Below are positions 17,389 to 26,092 of a stretch of DNA of 64,000 bases, piece after piece. The stretch lies in contig CAVQGY010000002.1 of NCBI GenBank assembly GCA_963712165.1, positions 372,001-436,000 on the forward strand, read 5' to 3'. The stretch's first letter is position 1, and each line of letters begins with the position of its first letter. The position numbers were made by a program, and so were the translations under genes. The notes below the pieces were generated by a model that saw only the letters and a program-made list of their open reading frames with translations, made no database searches and was not told the origin of the DNA. This DNA is from B10-G9 sp963712165 (GTDB taxonomy: Bacteria > Chloroflexota > Anaerolineae > Anaerolineales > UBA11858).

Positions 17389-18156
17389 TCAACGGGTACA
17401 CTCGGGGACCACATTATTGATGAATTTCCGGCTCTCGTCCTTGGGGTTGATCCGGATCTCCTTGAATCCCACCTCTTCCAAGATCTCTTCCAATTCTGCT
17501 ACCTGCAAAGCGCCCGCCACACAGGCGGAATGCAAAGCGAGATCGTGCTTGATTTCTGGCGGCATTTCTCCAGAAGCGACCATGTCTGAGATCGCCAAGC
17601 GGCCGCCAGGTTTTAGGACTCGGTAAGCTTCCCTGTACACCGCCGGTTTATCCGGGGAAAGGTTAATAACGCAGTTGGACAGGATCACATCGATGCTTTG
17701 ATCCTCTACGGGAAGGTCCTCGATCTCACCCAGCCGGAACTCCACATTCTGGTAATTGCCTTTTTGGGCATTCTCGTCTGCCTTTTTGATCATATCGGGA
17801 GTCATGTCCACCCCGATCACTTTCCCATTTTCCCCAACCCGCCGGGCAGCCAGGAAGCTGTCAAAACCCGCTCCGCTGCCCAGATCCAGCACCACTTCAC
17901 CAGGTTTAAGGGCGGCGATTGCCTGGGGATTGCCGCAGCCTAAACCCATCACTGCCCCAGCGGGGACACTGGTGATCTCTTCCTCGGAATATCCCATTAA
18001 CGAGGATTGTGCCTGGGGTTGGATCAAATCAAAGGGTTCGATCACATTTCCGCAACATGAGGCCGATCCACCAGATTCGTTCTGGCTGTTCCGGGCGATC
18101 TCACCATAGCGCTCTTTGACTGATTCGCGAATTATACTCTTTTCAGGATTAGCCAT
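17389..18156 (-). CDS. arsM: Arsenite S-adenosylmethionine methyltransferase ArsM
   Basis: A 255-residue enzyme that methylates As(III) with S-adenosylmethionine, giving methylated arsenicals that are volatile or can be exported. The SAM loop is VVLDLGSGAGFDS. The arsenic-binding cysteines expected for ArsM are present: C74 (GLGCGNPQ), C162 (SNCVINLS) and C212 (SACVAGAL), with an extra CC pair at 34-35. It is 22 bases downstream of msrA and is followed by a terminator. A TATAAT lies 9 bases before its ATG, and no ribosome-binding site is visible. Confidence 0.92.
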   Translation of the reverse strand: MANPEKSIIRESVKERYGEIARNSQNESGGSASCCGNVIEPFDLIQPQAQSSLMGYSEEEITSVPAGAVMGLGCGNPQAIAALKPGEVVLDLGSGAGFDSFLAARRVGENGKVIGVDMTPDMIKKADENAQKGNYQNVEFRLGEIEDLPVEDQSIDVILSNCVINLSPDKPAVYREAYRVLKPGGRLAISDMVASGEMPPEIKHDLALHSACVAGALQVAELEEILEEVGFKEIRINPKDESRKFINNVVPECTR

Positions 18157-18164
18157 AATAACCC

Positions 18165-18170
18165 ATTATA
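18165..18170 (-). promoter_or_regulatory. Possible arsM -10 element, leaderless start
   Basis: TATAAT on the minus strand at 18170-18165 is only 9 bases from the arsM ATG (18156). Transcription would start at or just before the ATG, giving a leaderless or nearly leaderless message. No ribosome-binding site precedes the ATG, which fits this reading. A convincing -35 was not found. Confidence 0.4.
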
Positions 18171-18178
18171 CTCTTTCT

Positions 18179-18664
18179 CTAGAACCTTTTTTGGTAGAAG
18201 TGGCAGTAGGGTTGTGCGCCCTTGTTGGCATAATAATCCTGGTGATAATCTTCAGCTATCCAGAAGGTGTCTACAGGTATCAATTCTGTAACCACGTTGA
18301 TGCCCTTGTCCTTGAGAATTCCTATCAATTTTTCAGCGATCTCTTTTTCCTCTTCTGCTGAATAGAACACCGCCGATAGATACTGGGGTCCAATATCGGG
18401 TCCCTGGCCATTGGCTTGGGTTGGATCATGAATCTCGAAGAAGAACTTGGTCAGTTCCTCATAGCTTGTCTGATCCGGATCATAGGTGATCTCTACTGTT
18501 TCCAGGTGGCCGGTATTCTTGGCACACACCTGTTCATAAGTCGGATTGTCAACGGTTCCCCCCATATAGCCTGAGACAGCACTCACCACACCCTCTTTCC
18601 CTTGAAAGAGGTGCTCAACGCCCCAGAAACAACCTCCCGCATAATAGGCTTTTTTATGGTCCAT
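18179..18664 (-). CDS. msrA: Peptide-methionine (S)-S-oxide reductase MsrA
   Basis: A 161-residue repair enzyme that reduces the S form of methionine sulfoxide in proteins or free methionine. The catalytic motif GGCFWG (Cys12) is near the N-terminus, followed by EHLFQGKEGVVSAVSGYMGG. The ATG at 18664 has GGAGGAG 5 bases upstream; a longer frame that reads into msrB is rejected. It lies 2 bases after the msrB stop, so the two are co-transcribed and probably co-translated. Confidence 0.95.
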   Translation of the reverse strand: MDHKKAYYAGGCFWGVEHLFQGKEGVVSAVSGYMGGTVDNPTYEQVCAKNTGHLETVEITYDPDQTSYEELTKFFFEIHDPTQANGQGPDIGPQYLSAVFYSAEEEKEIAEKLIGILKDKGINVVTELIPVDTFWIAEDYHQDYYANKGAQPYCHFYQKRF

Positions 18665-18666
18665 GT

Positions 18667-19035
18667 TTACTCCTCCGGTTTGAAGACCAATGAGATCGAA
18701 TTCACACAATGGCGGGTGTTCTTTGGTGTTAGTTCCTCTCCCAGGAAAACATGTCCCAAATGACCCCCGCAACTGCTGCAGATGATCTCGGTCCGCCGAC
18801 CGTCTATGTCTCTCTGGCGGGTGACCGCACCTTCTACTTCATCATCAAAGCTGGGCCAGCCGCAACCTGATTTGAATTTATCTACAGAGCTGTACAGCAG
18901 GGCATCACACTGACGGCAATGATAATTCCCCCTTTCGTAGAAATCATCGTATTCGCCAGTAAAAGGCCTTTCGGTTCCCTTGCCCAGGATCACATACTGC
19001 TCATCAGGGGTGAGCTCCCTGTACTTTTGACTCAT
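18667..19035 (-). CDS. msrB: Peptide-methionine (R)-S-oxide reductase MsrB
   Basis: A 122-residue partner of MsrA that reduces the R form of methionine sulfoxide. The catalytic Cys110 lies in RHCVNS. Zinc-binding pairs CRQC and CSSC are present, as is the signature CGWPSFD. The ATG at 19035 (MSQKY) has GGAGG about 9 bases upstream; the TTG at 19056 is less likely. First gene of msrB-msrA-arsM. Confidence 0.95.
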   Translation of the reverse strand: MSQKYRELTPDEQYVILGKGTERPFTGEYDDFYERGNYHCRQCDALLYSSVDKFKSGCGWPSFDDEVEGAVTRQRDIDGRRTEIICSSCGGHLGHVFLGEELTPKNTRHCVNSISLVFKPEE

Positions 19036-19151
19036 TTTGGTTGACCTCCCGTCCAATCAAACCTAATTGCTGGATATCCATTATACCGGCGGATATCCAG
19101 GCGATTATTTGATCTTTCTTAGAGATATTGATGAGTTGTCAAACCAGGATA

Positions 19152-19673
19152 TTACCGTTCATCCATCTTATGAAAGAGCTTCCCTGCCCGATTGCTGACA
19201 GCCGGGCTGCCTTCTTCCGCCAGTCTTTCAACAGCATCTTTGACCCTGGGAAATAAAACATCATCCTCCCAGGCCAGATCCACCAGGGCTTGGAGGGCAT
19301 TGGTTTGAACGATCTTGCTGGGATCATCAAGGAAAGCAAATAAATCTTCCGCTGCCCCGGAGCGTTCCTCTGGGGATAATGCCAACCGGGGAATGATCTG
19401 GGCCAGATGCCAGCGCACCTCCTGCTGGTCACTCAGCGAAACCTGGTTTAATAGAAATGCCTTATGGGGTTGCAGATATTCCGGCTTAGTCCTGGAAATC
19501 TTCTCAACTGCATCCGAAGCCCTCATTCTAATCCCGGGATCGGAATGAGCCATGGCCCGGATCAATTCGGGAAAGATATCTGGCTGATCAGCCACCAGGT
19601 TTAGAATCTCAGAGACCCTGCCAATAGATCTCAGGTCACCTTCTTCAAGCATCCCTATGATATCGCTCATCAT
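19152..19673 (-). CDS. HEAT-repeat protein
   Basis: A 173-residue helical protein built of four to five HEAT-type repeats, for example PELIRAMAHSDPGIRMRASDA and FAFLDDPSKIVQTNALQALVDLAW. There is no signal peptide. HEAT proteins are scaffolds for protein contacts; some bacterial ones are lyases acting on phycobilins or DNA-glycosylase-like, but no such residues are evident here. Function unknown. It stands about 116 bases upstream of msrB in the same direction. Confidence 0.72.
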   Translation of the reverse strand: MMSDIIGMLEEGDLRSIGRVSEILNLVADQPDIFPELIRAMAHSDPGIRMRASDAVEKISRTKPEYLQPHKAFLLNQVSLSDQQEVRWHLAQIIPRLALSPEERSGAAEDLFAFLDDPSKIVQTNALQALVDLAWEDDVLFPRVKDAVERLAEEGSPAVSNRAGKLFHKMDER

Positions 19674-19796
19674 CCGGTCCCGGCCTTTTAAATATTAGAC
19701 CAGGATTTCCCCCTTTTGTTTCATCAATGATGATTGAAGAGTATGTCTCAGAAACCTAGGCCTGCCTGTTGTAAGGGCTTAGATTCCGGAACAGGA

Positions 19797-21233
19797 TCAT
19801 CTTTCAAACATGCTAATGTGCAAATGGTGATGATGGAACCGGAACCAACCCATGCCCTCATTCTCCATTTCATAGACCAGAGGAATCCGTTCTCGATACT
19901 CAGCATCGATCCACCCGGACTGGACTAGCTCGTCCAGGGCATCATCCACCAGGGGGCCTATCTGCCCATCAACACCGATCACTCTTGTGTAGGGATTTTC
20001 CGCCACATAAGCGATGAACAGGGCCGTTCGCCAGGGGTCAAGCAAGCGGGGTGGTTGTGTGCAATGATAGACATCCATCCCGAACCTTGTGTATTTGCAT
20101 ATGGAACGCAACAGGTTGCCCTCAATCCCCCGAAGGCGATTCTCTAGAGACATCAAAACATTATTCGAGTCTCTCTGAAAATATGCGACATCGATATCAT
20201 TGCCATCTTCATGGGTGCCCATGGGATGGCCTGGATGTCCCGTTGAGGTACCAGGGATTGAGCCATCTGCCTCGCTCATATCACCCAGCCCCACTGGTTC
20301 GAAAGGATTGTAGTCCCAATGCTCGGTCTCGCAAGCCACTCTGGCAGAAGCATATTCAATTAACAATCTGAGATCACGCCTGAGGTAGCTTCGATACTGG
20401 TCTTCCCAGGATTCCCCGTTGATAGGGTAGTTGATATAACCTGTGCCTGATGTTGGTTCAAAAAACACTGGTTCGCTGCAGGTTTTATCATCCTCACCGC
20501 AATCATAAGCGGGTAAATCATTGCAGGTCGGAATAGAGCTTAGATCAGGAACGGGGGCAAGATTATCAGGGTCTTTGCCTAAGTGATCTTGCATGCTTAC
20601 CATAATCACTAGAATCAGGGAACAACCTGCCAAAGCCCAGGTCCTGATTGGCCTGGATTTCCGGGTTTCCTCCTTAGCAGGAACGGTCATCATTAGAAGC
20701 AATACCAATCCAGTGATGATACCAACAATGGCCCCAAGTATAGCGTAGTCAGAAACGATCTTAATCCATTCAAAAAACCGCAGACCTATCGCCCAAGCAG
20801 CACCTCCTCCCACACTCCAGCTTGCTGTGCTTGCGAAGATCCACCAGCCTGCCTTGCTAAGGTGTCTTCGCAAAACCCACCATTGCGCAATCCCGATAAC
20901 AAGTCCTAGAGCAGCCATTCCCAGGCCTCCAGCCACGACATATACGCTGACTCCCACCAGTGAGAGGTGAACAATATTGCTTATAGCAAGGCCCAGAGGT
21001 GCACCCAGAGCAGTAGCCAGAATCCACCACCCTGACCCCTGGATAACCTTCCTCAGAACAAGCCACTGAGCAAACCCGACTACTACGCCAAAGGCAAAAA
21101 AGGACAAGGTCTCGCCCAGCACCTCGCTAGATAACAGACTCAGCCCGATACCTATAACGAAGCCCAATATGCTTACAATCGTCCACAGGAGCCACGTCGA
21201 CCACTTTATTGGCCGATTACCCTTGATAGTCAT
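19797..21233 (-). CDS. Polytopic membrane protein with C-terminal LAS-type metallopeptidase
   Basis: A 478-residue protein. Residues 1-215 hold about seven membrane segments with an internal duplication: GIAQWWVLRR-GWW (about 110-131) repeats FAQWLVLRK-GWW (about 54-70). Residues 260-478 resemble penicillin-insensitive murein endopeptidase/LAS peptidases: GTHEDGNDID gives the HX6D zinc motif (H341, D348), and HHLH at 469-472 gives HxH (H470, H472). Such enzymes cut peptidoglycan cross-links. AGGAGGG precedes the ATG. Joining this peptidase to a multi-pass anchor is unusual. Confidence 0.72.
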   Translation of the reverse strand: MTIKGNRPIKWSTWLLWTIVSILGFVIGIGLSLLSSEVLGETLSFFAFGVVVGFAQWLVLRKVIQGSGWWILATALGAPLGLAISNIVHLSLVGVSVYVVAGGLGMAALGLVIGIAQWWVLRRHLSKAGWWIFASTASWSVGGGAAWAIGLRFFEWIKIVSDYAILGAIVGIITGLVLLLMMTVPAKEETRKSRPIRTWALAGCSLILVIMVSMQDHLGKDPDNLAPVPDLSSIPTCNDLPAYDCGEDDKTCSEPVFFEPTSGTGYINYPINGESWEDQYRSYLRRDLRLLIEYASARVACETEHWDYNPFEPVGLGDMSEADGSIPGTSTGHPGHPMGTHEDGNDIDVAYFQRDSNNVLMSLENRLRGIEGNLLRSICKYTRFGMDVYHCTQPPRLLDPWRTALFIAYVAENPYTRVIGVDGQIGPLVDDALDELVQSGWIDAEYRERIPLVYEMENEGMGWFRFHHHHLHISMFER

Positions 21234-21277
21234 ATAAACACCCTCCTGTATAATTGTCTAAAGAATCAGGTAATTTA

Positions 21278-21420
21278 TCAGACTTCCAGCCCGTCATTTC
21301 CAAGCAAGCCCAAGATCAGGGATATTTCTCCTCGATGGTAGATCTCGTGTTCAATAACATGCCCGATGATCCAACAGATCTATTGCATTCAATAGTCCTT
21401 TCCGGACCAAGCTCTAGCGA
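21278..21420 (-). pseudogene. Remnant of a DinB-family gene
   Basis: Reading the minus strand, the frame ending at 21278 encodes IEHEIYHRGEISLILG then LLGNDGLEV and a stop, which is the characteristic C-terminal helix of DinB-like proteins with its metal-ligand histidines. Upstream of about 21379 the frame meets a stop (TAG), and another frame is needed to continue. The rest of the 150-residue domain is missing, so this is a truncated, decayed copy. An intact DinB gene lies at 42644-43153. Confidence 0.6.
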
Positions 21421-21484
21421 GAAAACAGACTTTCTGGTTTCATTATGATCTCTCCCGGATCAACCAGGTCAAGGAGGATTTCAT

Positions 21485-21844
21485 TTACAGCAATAGTTGA
21501 CTGAGAAGAACGGCCAGCATGAAATTAAAACCGACTGCAAGATAATAATACGGCCCGATAGGCTGATAGGACCTCTGACCTTGCTCATCATCAAGGACCA
21601 CAAAATCCAGCCAGCTCTGAGTGAATTTATGAGTTTTCACACGATAAATGATATGCATCAGGATGCTCAAGCCAAAGAAGACACTGCAGAAGAGCAGGGT
21701 TTTCCATCCGCCAAACAGGGCATAATATCCCCCCAGAATTCCCAGAACCAGAAACACTTTCAGCACCTTATACCAGCCCGGTTGGAGGGTATGGCCGCGG
21801 ATGAAATTCAAATCATATTTGATCTCTGAGAAGAACTTCTTCAT
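21485..21844 (-). CDS. Small membrane protein, hypothetical
   Basis: A 119-residue protein with two central membrane segments (around residues 28-65) and a third at the C-terminus (YYYLAVGFNFMLAVLLSQLLL). No family is recognised. The ATG at 21844 has AGAGGTG upstream. It is flanked by a lipoprotein gene and the DinB remnant. Confidence 0.6.
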   Translation of the reverse strand: MKKFFSEIKYDLNFIRGHTLQPGWYKVLKVFLVLGILGGYYALFGGWKTLLFCSVFFGLSILMHIIYRVKTHKFTQSWLDFVVLDDEQGQRSYQPIGPYYYLAVGFNFMLAVLLSQLLL

Positions 21845-21911
21845 GGATCATCACCTCTGTAACCATTTTATCTTACAGAGTCAAGATATGAAACAAGCAG
21901 ACATCCAATCC

Positions 21912-23054
21912 CTATTCTGCCATCAGGTAGAGATGGTAGATTTCATTGAGCGTTTTATATTCCAGGAGGCCTGAATCTACATAAACCTGTAAATAAGAAA
22001 ACATCCTTTCATAGAACATCCGATCAATGTCCGCCGCTCCAATACTTAATGAGAAATAAATCTGGTTGATTTCTCCAGGCTCAGCCAGGGCTAGGGCTTC
22101 TTCAACTTTAGTGACCAGAACATCAATATCCTCATCTGTATATTCCATGTCTCCATGAGTGGCTTGGCTGTCCTGGGTTTCCTCGTATAGATTTTTTATG
22201 CCGCTATCGGAAGCCAGAATGACCAGGGCTCCTGCGGGGTTGTGGATGGTCCAGTCCCCCGCTGCTGTGCTGATCCTCCAGGGGTGGATGCGGTCTGCCA
22301 TTTCCAGGGGCATATTTCCGTGACAGTCAGCTGGGCCAGGACAATCCCTATAGATCTCTGGCTGGATATCCTCTGGCATGGACATAGCACAGTACCCTAC
22401 GCCCCCCGTTGTGAATCCAAAGCCGGCATCGATGGCTGCTTTCGCCCAATCTAGATCGGAACATATTCCTGAGACGTGTTCAATCATCAGTCCCAAACCT
22501 TCAGCATCTTCCCTCATTTTCCTGATCTGGGCTGTAAACAGGCCTAAATTGAAGTTCGGATTCTGTGAATAGCCCCGATCCGCATGGATACCAATGCTGT
22601 GGCCCCTATTTTGCAGATCGAGGAGCAGGTTATCCCAGACAGCGCTGGCCTCGATGGTTTCCGGGCTGGCCTCAAATGTGACCCGAGCGCCATATTCCTC
22701 AAATATATCTGCCAGATCCTGGGCAGCTCCCATGTGTTTGGTGAATTTATCCTCCTGGTCCATTTCATCAAACCAGCCTTCCAGATGAACCATTAAGCCC
22801 AAATAAAGCTTAAACTCCAAATCAGGCATTTTACCGGTCTGACAATCCTGGGGACAAAGTCCGTTTTTGGATTCCACTGAATCGCAGATCCCATCCCCGC
22901 AGGGGGTATTCGGGGTTTTAGTTGGGAGATGGGCTTTTGTTGGGTTTGGTTCAGCCAGATCTGGAGGGGTTGGTTCCAGATCTCGGCTGGAGCACCCCAG
23001 GCAGATCAACAGCAAACTGCTTAGCAGGATTGTGATTTTCCAGATCGATCTCAT
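21912..23054 (-). CDS. Lipoprotein, polysaccharide-deacetylase-like, with a CGDGXC motif
   Basis: A 380-residue lipoprotein with lipobox LICLGC, then a Pro/Thr-rich linker and a Cys cluster (CGDGICDSVESK, LCPQDC) of the kind seen in other secreted proteins that may bind metal or form disulfides. The remaining 290 residues look like a beta/alpha deacetylase-type fold: LGLMVHLEGW, an Ala/Asp-rich helix, and GHSIGIHAD, the second ligand-type motif. The canonical first Asp-Asp pair is not obvious, so activity is uncertain. GGGAGG precedes the ATG. Confidence 0.55.
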   Translation of the reverse strand: MRSIWKITILLSSLLLICLGCSSRDLEPTPPDLAEPNPTKAHLPTKTPNTPCGDGICDSVESKNGLCPQDCQTGKMPDLEFKLYLGLMVHLEGWFDEMDQEDKFTKHMGAAQDLADIFEEYGARVTFEASPETIEASAVWDNLLLDLQNRGHSIGIHADRGYSQNPNFNLGLFTAQIRKMREDAEGLGLMIEHVSGICSDLDWAKAAIDAGFGFTTGGVGYCAMSMPEDIQPEIYRDCPGPADCHGNMPLEMADRIHPWRISTAAGDWTIHNPAGALVILASDSGIKNLYEETQDSQATHGDMEYTDEDIDVLVTKVEEALALAEPGEINQIYFSLSIGAADIDRMFYERMFSYLQVYVDSGLLEYKTLNEIYHLYLMAE

Positions 23055-23084
23055 CCTTCTATCCTCCCTTTCTAACAGGATTTC

Positions 23085-23510
23085 TTAACTGTCTGATGGA
23101 TTCAGCGGTAATGCCAGGGCCAGTCGGTTCTCAACTGTATCCAAATATACTCGCCATTCAGATACCTGACCCCCTTCCACACGTGCTGTCCAAATCGCTG
23201 GCCCATCCAGAGGTTGATAGGAACAGGTCGAATGCCCCAAAATAAAGACTTGGTCTTCCCGGGTAACGATGTAAGAAAAATGATTTCTATAATCCGGATA
23301 ACTCTCAAAAAAATCCTTCCAGCCAGCTACCATTATTTTCTTGCCGGCATGAACCTCATCACTGCTGTCGATAAAAGTGTGACCTTCTGTCATCATATTT
23401 CCCAGCCCTTCTAGATTTTTGCTGTTGATCATCTCATTAAAAGCCAGGACGATCTCTTGTGGACCGGGTAGATTGGATCCAGGTGTTTTGGTGGTTGAAC
23501 TTGGGGACAT
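23085..23510 (-). CDS. SnoaL/NTF2-like protein
   Basis: A 141-residue soluble protein of the NTF2-like superfamily: FNEMINSKNLEGLGNMM and FIDSSDEVHAGKKIM are typical of polyketide-cyclase/ketosteroid-isomerase-like domains, and FGHSTCSYQPLDGP-type strands follow. Reactions vary widely in this family and none can be named here. It begins at ATG 23510 with AGGAGG close upstream and lies between a lipoprotein and a GNAT gene, in the same direction. Confidence 0.68.
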   Translation of the reverse strand: MSPSSTTKTPGSNLPGPQEIVLAFNEMINSKNLEGLGNMMTEGHTFIDSSDEVHAGKKIMVAGWKDFFESYPDYRNHFSYIVTREDQVFILGHSTCSYQPLDGPAIWTARVEGGQVSEWRVYLDTVENRLALALPLNPSDS

Positions 23511-23609
23511 GATCCTCCTGGGAGAAAATTGCGGGAATAATCTGTCAACTGCTTCCCCGGATCCTTCTAATTGGCAGGAGAATAATTATAACCAGCTGGA
23601 ATTCTCTTC

Positions 23610-24110
23610 TCAGGCAGAAAGAATTAGCTCAAATTCCCATTCATCCCGGATAGGTTGACCTTCAGAAGATATATTAGGGATAGATGGTTTTATTCTTCTG
23701 GCTTTGTCAACAGCGCCTTTGTGAATATTCTTCATATTAAATCCACGTCTTTTATAAAATGCTATTGCCCTCTGATTATCATTTGTCGTCGTCAGGCACA
23801 GCCGGCTGCACCCAGATCTCATCCCCTTTTCACGAACAGCATCGACCAGTTTCGATCCCACTCCTTGATTCTCGTTCAGGCTGTTCAGGGTGATAATCTC
23901 ACAATCCGGTCCGCGGATCTGGTAGGTTACCAGGCCGATAGCTTCTCCATCAAGCGTCCAGAATATAAAGCCCGGCAGCCGATGAGGGTAAATAATATCC
24001 CCATGAATAACAATATGATCATCACCCCAGTAGGAGATGATCATATCCATCACCCAGGCCCGGTCTCGACGTTCAACAGCCCGGATGTTGTATGGAGATA
24101 AGGAATTCAT
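23610..24110 (-). CDS. GNAT-family N-acetyltransferase, 166 residues
   Basis: A compact GNAT fold. The acetyl-CoA block is LNENQGVGSKLVDAVREKG, preceded by EIITLNS, and the C-terminal part is LTTTNDNQRAIAFYKRRGFN, which is the standard motif B. Substrate unknown. No strong ribosome-binding site is evident before ATG 24110. Confidence 0.85.
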   Translation of the reverse strand: MNSLSPYNIRAVERRDRAWVMDMIISYWGDDHIVIHGDIIYPHRLPGFIFWTLDGEAIGLVTYQIRGPDCEIITLNSLNENQGVGSKLVDAVREKGMRSGCSRLCLTTTNDNQRAIAFYKRRGFNMKNIHKGAVDKARRIKPSIPNISSEGQPIRDEWEFELILSA

Positions 24111-24183
24111 GAGATGAATACAGGCAGTTTGATCGGTTTGCTTTTTGGGGTTTGAATGTATTTAATTTACAGATCCAGGTGAT

Positions 24184-24780
24184 TCAGCGAATCAAGGGAA
24201 AGAGTGACCCCGTCCTGCTCTGGTAACATTCATAATCTTCTCCAAATGTTTCCAGTAACTTTTCTTCCTCTGTAGGTATGACCAAGAGCCGAAAGGCTAA
24301 TAATCCCGCCAGCGTGTAAGCAAATATCACCCAATCCTCAAAGACCAGACTGATGGAAAAAAGGAAAACCAGAGCGCCGGCATAGAGGGGATGCCTTATC
24401 CAGCGATATGGGCCGCTGGTAATCAACTCGTGGGATTCTTTGGTCAAAACGGTCTCCGAGATATTGTTCCCGATCGTGCGAAATACCCACCAGAGCCAAA
24501 GAACAGCTAACAGCGCTAGGGTTATACCCACAACCCTGAGCCAGTTGGAAAGGTTGGTTTTAGACCAGCCCATAAATTGAGGGACAAAAATATCCAGGAT
24601 GATCATCAGTACAAGTGGGAAGGCAGCAGCCACCCGCAGGACCACTGCCAGCCAGCCTTCTTCTTGCCGCTTGATGAATTCTTTCTCTATCCTGGCTCTT
24701 TTGCGATACAAGCCAGAGATCAGAAAAGCACAGCTCAATAACAGCAGTACCATCAATCTTAACATCAACTCAAATTTCAT
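24184..24780 (-). CDS. Isoprenylcysteine-methyltransferase-like membrane protein (copy 1)
   Basis: A 198-residue membrane protein with five hydrophobic segments. The C-terminal part has GPYRWIRHPLYAGALV and PTEEEKLLETFGEDYECY, the signature of the ICMT/PEMT (phospholipid or isoprenoid-cysteine methyltransferase) family. Bacterial members methylate lipids or remain uncharacterised. Two more members lie in tandem at 35.2-36.4 kb. AGGAG precedes the ATG. Confidence 0.78.
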   Translation of the reverse strand: MKFELMLRLMVLLLLSCAFLISGLYRKRARIEKEFIKRQEEGWLAVVLRVAAAFPLVLMIILDIFVPQFMGWSKTNLSNWLRVVGITLALLAVLWLWWVFRTIGNNISETVLTKESHELITSGPYRWIRHPLYAGALVFLFSISLVFEDWVIFAYTLAGLLAFRLLVIPTEEEKLLETFGEDYECYQSRTGSLFPLIR

Positions 24781-24905
24781 ATCAGGTCTCCTGTTTTTTT
24801 TAATTCTACCAGTATCTCGACGTTTGTCCTATATCCTGAGGGCAGTCCAGCTTGGGATAATTTGCGGCTGTGAGGTTTATTTTTTCACTCAAGAGATAAC
24901 TCAAT

Positions 24906-25451
24906 CTAACCCAGGGAATACTTCTTTACCGGTAAAAAATGGAATCTATGGTCAGGTACCGAAAGCACAATTTCCGAGCAAAGAAAGGACCCTGACTGAC
25001 TTTCACCTTGTAGTATATCCAACAATTCGAGGTTCACTTCCGGTCCGGATTGTCCTTCCGTGATAGTCATATGGGGGATGAAATCCTCGATATAACCCTC
25101 CTCAAGATTAAACAGCCCGGTTTGGTGCAAGGCGCTGCGAATCTTGAGAATTTGTTCTGCTGGCTGTATTTCGTACCAGATACAGGGGTAAGGCAAAAAG
25201 GATTTAACAGGGCCGTAATGAATCTCAAAGGGCAGGAATTCTTCCAGGACTCCCAGCAGAAGATCCCACTCAGAGGTAGAGGGTTCTTTCAGGAACGGTT
25301 GGGTCACGGTTATGTGGGCTCCGATATAAGATTGGGAGAGCGGGTCATACATTTTCCGCTGGGCATTCACAATCGAACTGACATCCTCCGGCGGTTGGAT
25401 GATGAACAATCCCGGTTTAAACCGATTGCCCCAGGTTGGCCAGCTGTCCAT
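24906..25451 (-). CDS. 2'-5' RNA-ligase-like (2H) phosphoesterase
   Basis: A 181-residue protein with the two HXTX motifs of the 2H superfamily: HITVTQPF (about residue 45) and HMTITEG (about residue 128), which together form the active site. Members cleave or join 2'-5' or cyclic phosphodiester bonds in RNA or small nucleotides. The ATG at 25451 has GAGAGGTG upstream. The 18-base gap to the zinc-ribbon gene upstream suggests co-transcription. Confidence 0.8.
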   Translation of the reverse strand: MDSWPTWGNRFKPGLFIIQPPEDVSSIVNAQRKMYDPLSQSYIGAHITVTQPFLKEPSTSEWDLLLGVLEEFLPFEIHYGPVKSFLPYPCIWYEIQPAEQILKIRSALHQTGLFNLEEGYIEDFIPHMTITEGQSGPEVNLELLDILQGESQSGSFLCSEIVLSVPDHRFHFLPVKKYSLG

Positions 25452-25468
25452 TATCACCTCTCTCGAAT

Positions 25469-26092
25469 TTAGCTATTGGGGAATAGTTCTTCCATAATAG
25501 CAATAATCAGTTCTTCAAAGGTCTTTTTGATATTGCTCCCGGGTACTTTCTGCCCTTCTTCTTTCTTCTCCACCGCTGGCTTTGGCCTGGGAACACCGCG
25601 GTCCCTGCCTGGCGCACTGACCACTTTTTTGAGCTCGCCATAATCCAGCCAGATCAGATCACAGTCATGGCAGGTGTCGATGATGATATTCCCGGGGCCG
25701 TTATATTGGAAGGTATCCATCTTTTCCTTGCAGACCGGGCAATAACTTACTCGCTCCAGTTCATCTGGGTCAAAAGGATTGAATGGCTCAGGAGGTGCCT
25801 TAGCCCGGGAGCGTTGAAAATCAATCGCTTCCCGGAAAGTGGTCCTGTTGAAGAGCAGTCCCTGGCATTTGGGACACTGATATCCCTGGAAAAAATCGCC
25901 CACGGTTATCAGGTTCAGTATCATAAGGCAATGGGAGCAGTGAATTCCCTCCGGGTTTTCTCCCAGCACTCGCAGCTCTTCTTGGTCCTGGCCGGGAAAA
26001 TGATAACTCTGGCAGTGTTCGCAGTAGTAATAATCGCGCTCCCGGAAGAGCTTCATCGGAGCGCCACAATGTGGGCAATTCATTAAGCTCAT
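25469..26092 (-). CDS. Zinc-ribbon protein (zf-TFIIB family)
   Basis: A 207-residue soluble protein with four CX2C pairs: CPHC and CEHC near the N-terminus, CSHC and CPKC around residues 50-75, and CPVC and CHDC around 117-140, with LIWLDYGELKKVV after the last, a typical transcription-factor-like zf-TFIIB segment. The C-terminus is charged, then hydrophobic. Function unknown; such proteins are often tied to assembly or nucleic-acid handling. Confidence 0.72.
   Translation of the reverse strand: MSLMNCPHCGAPMKLFRERDYYYCEHCQSYHFPGQDQEELRVLGENPEGIHCSHCLMILNLITVGDFFQGYQCPKCQGLLFNRTTFREAIDFQRSRAKAPPEPFNPFDPDELERVSYCPVCKEKMDTFQYNGPGNIIIDTCHDCDLIWLDYGELKKVVSAPGRDRGVPRPKPAVEKKEEGQKVPGSNIKKTFEELIIAIMEELFPNS

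Noticed and set aside
21254..21448. 64-codon + strand frame
   Set aside because: It lies opposite the DinB remnant and shows no family features; the minus-strand remnant explains the composition.
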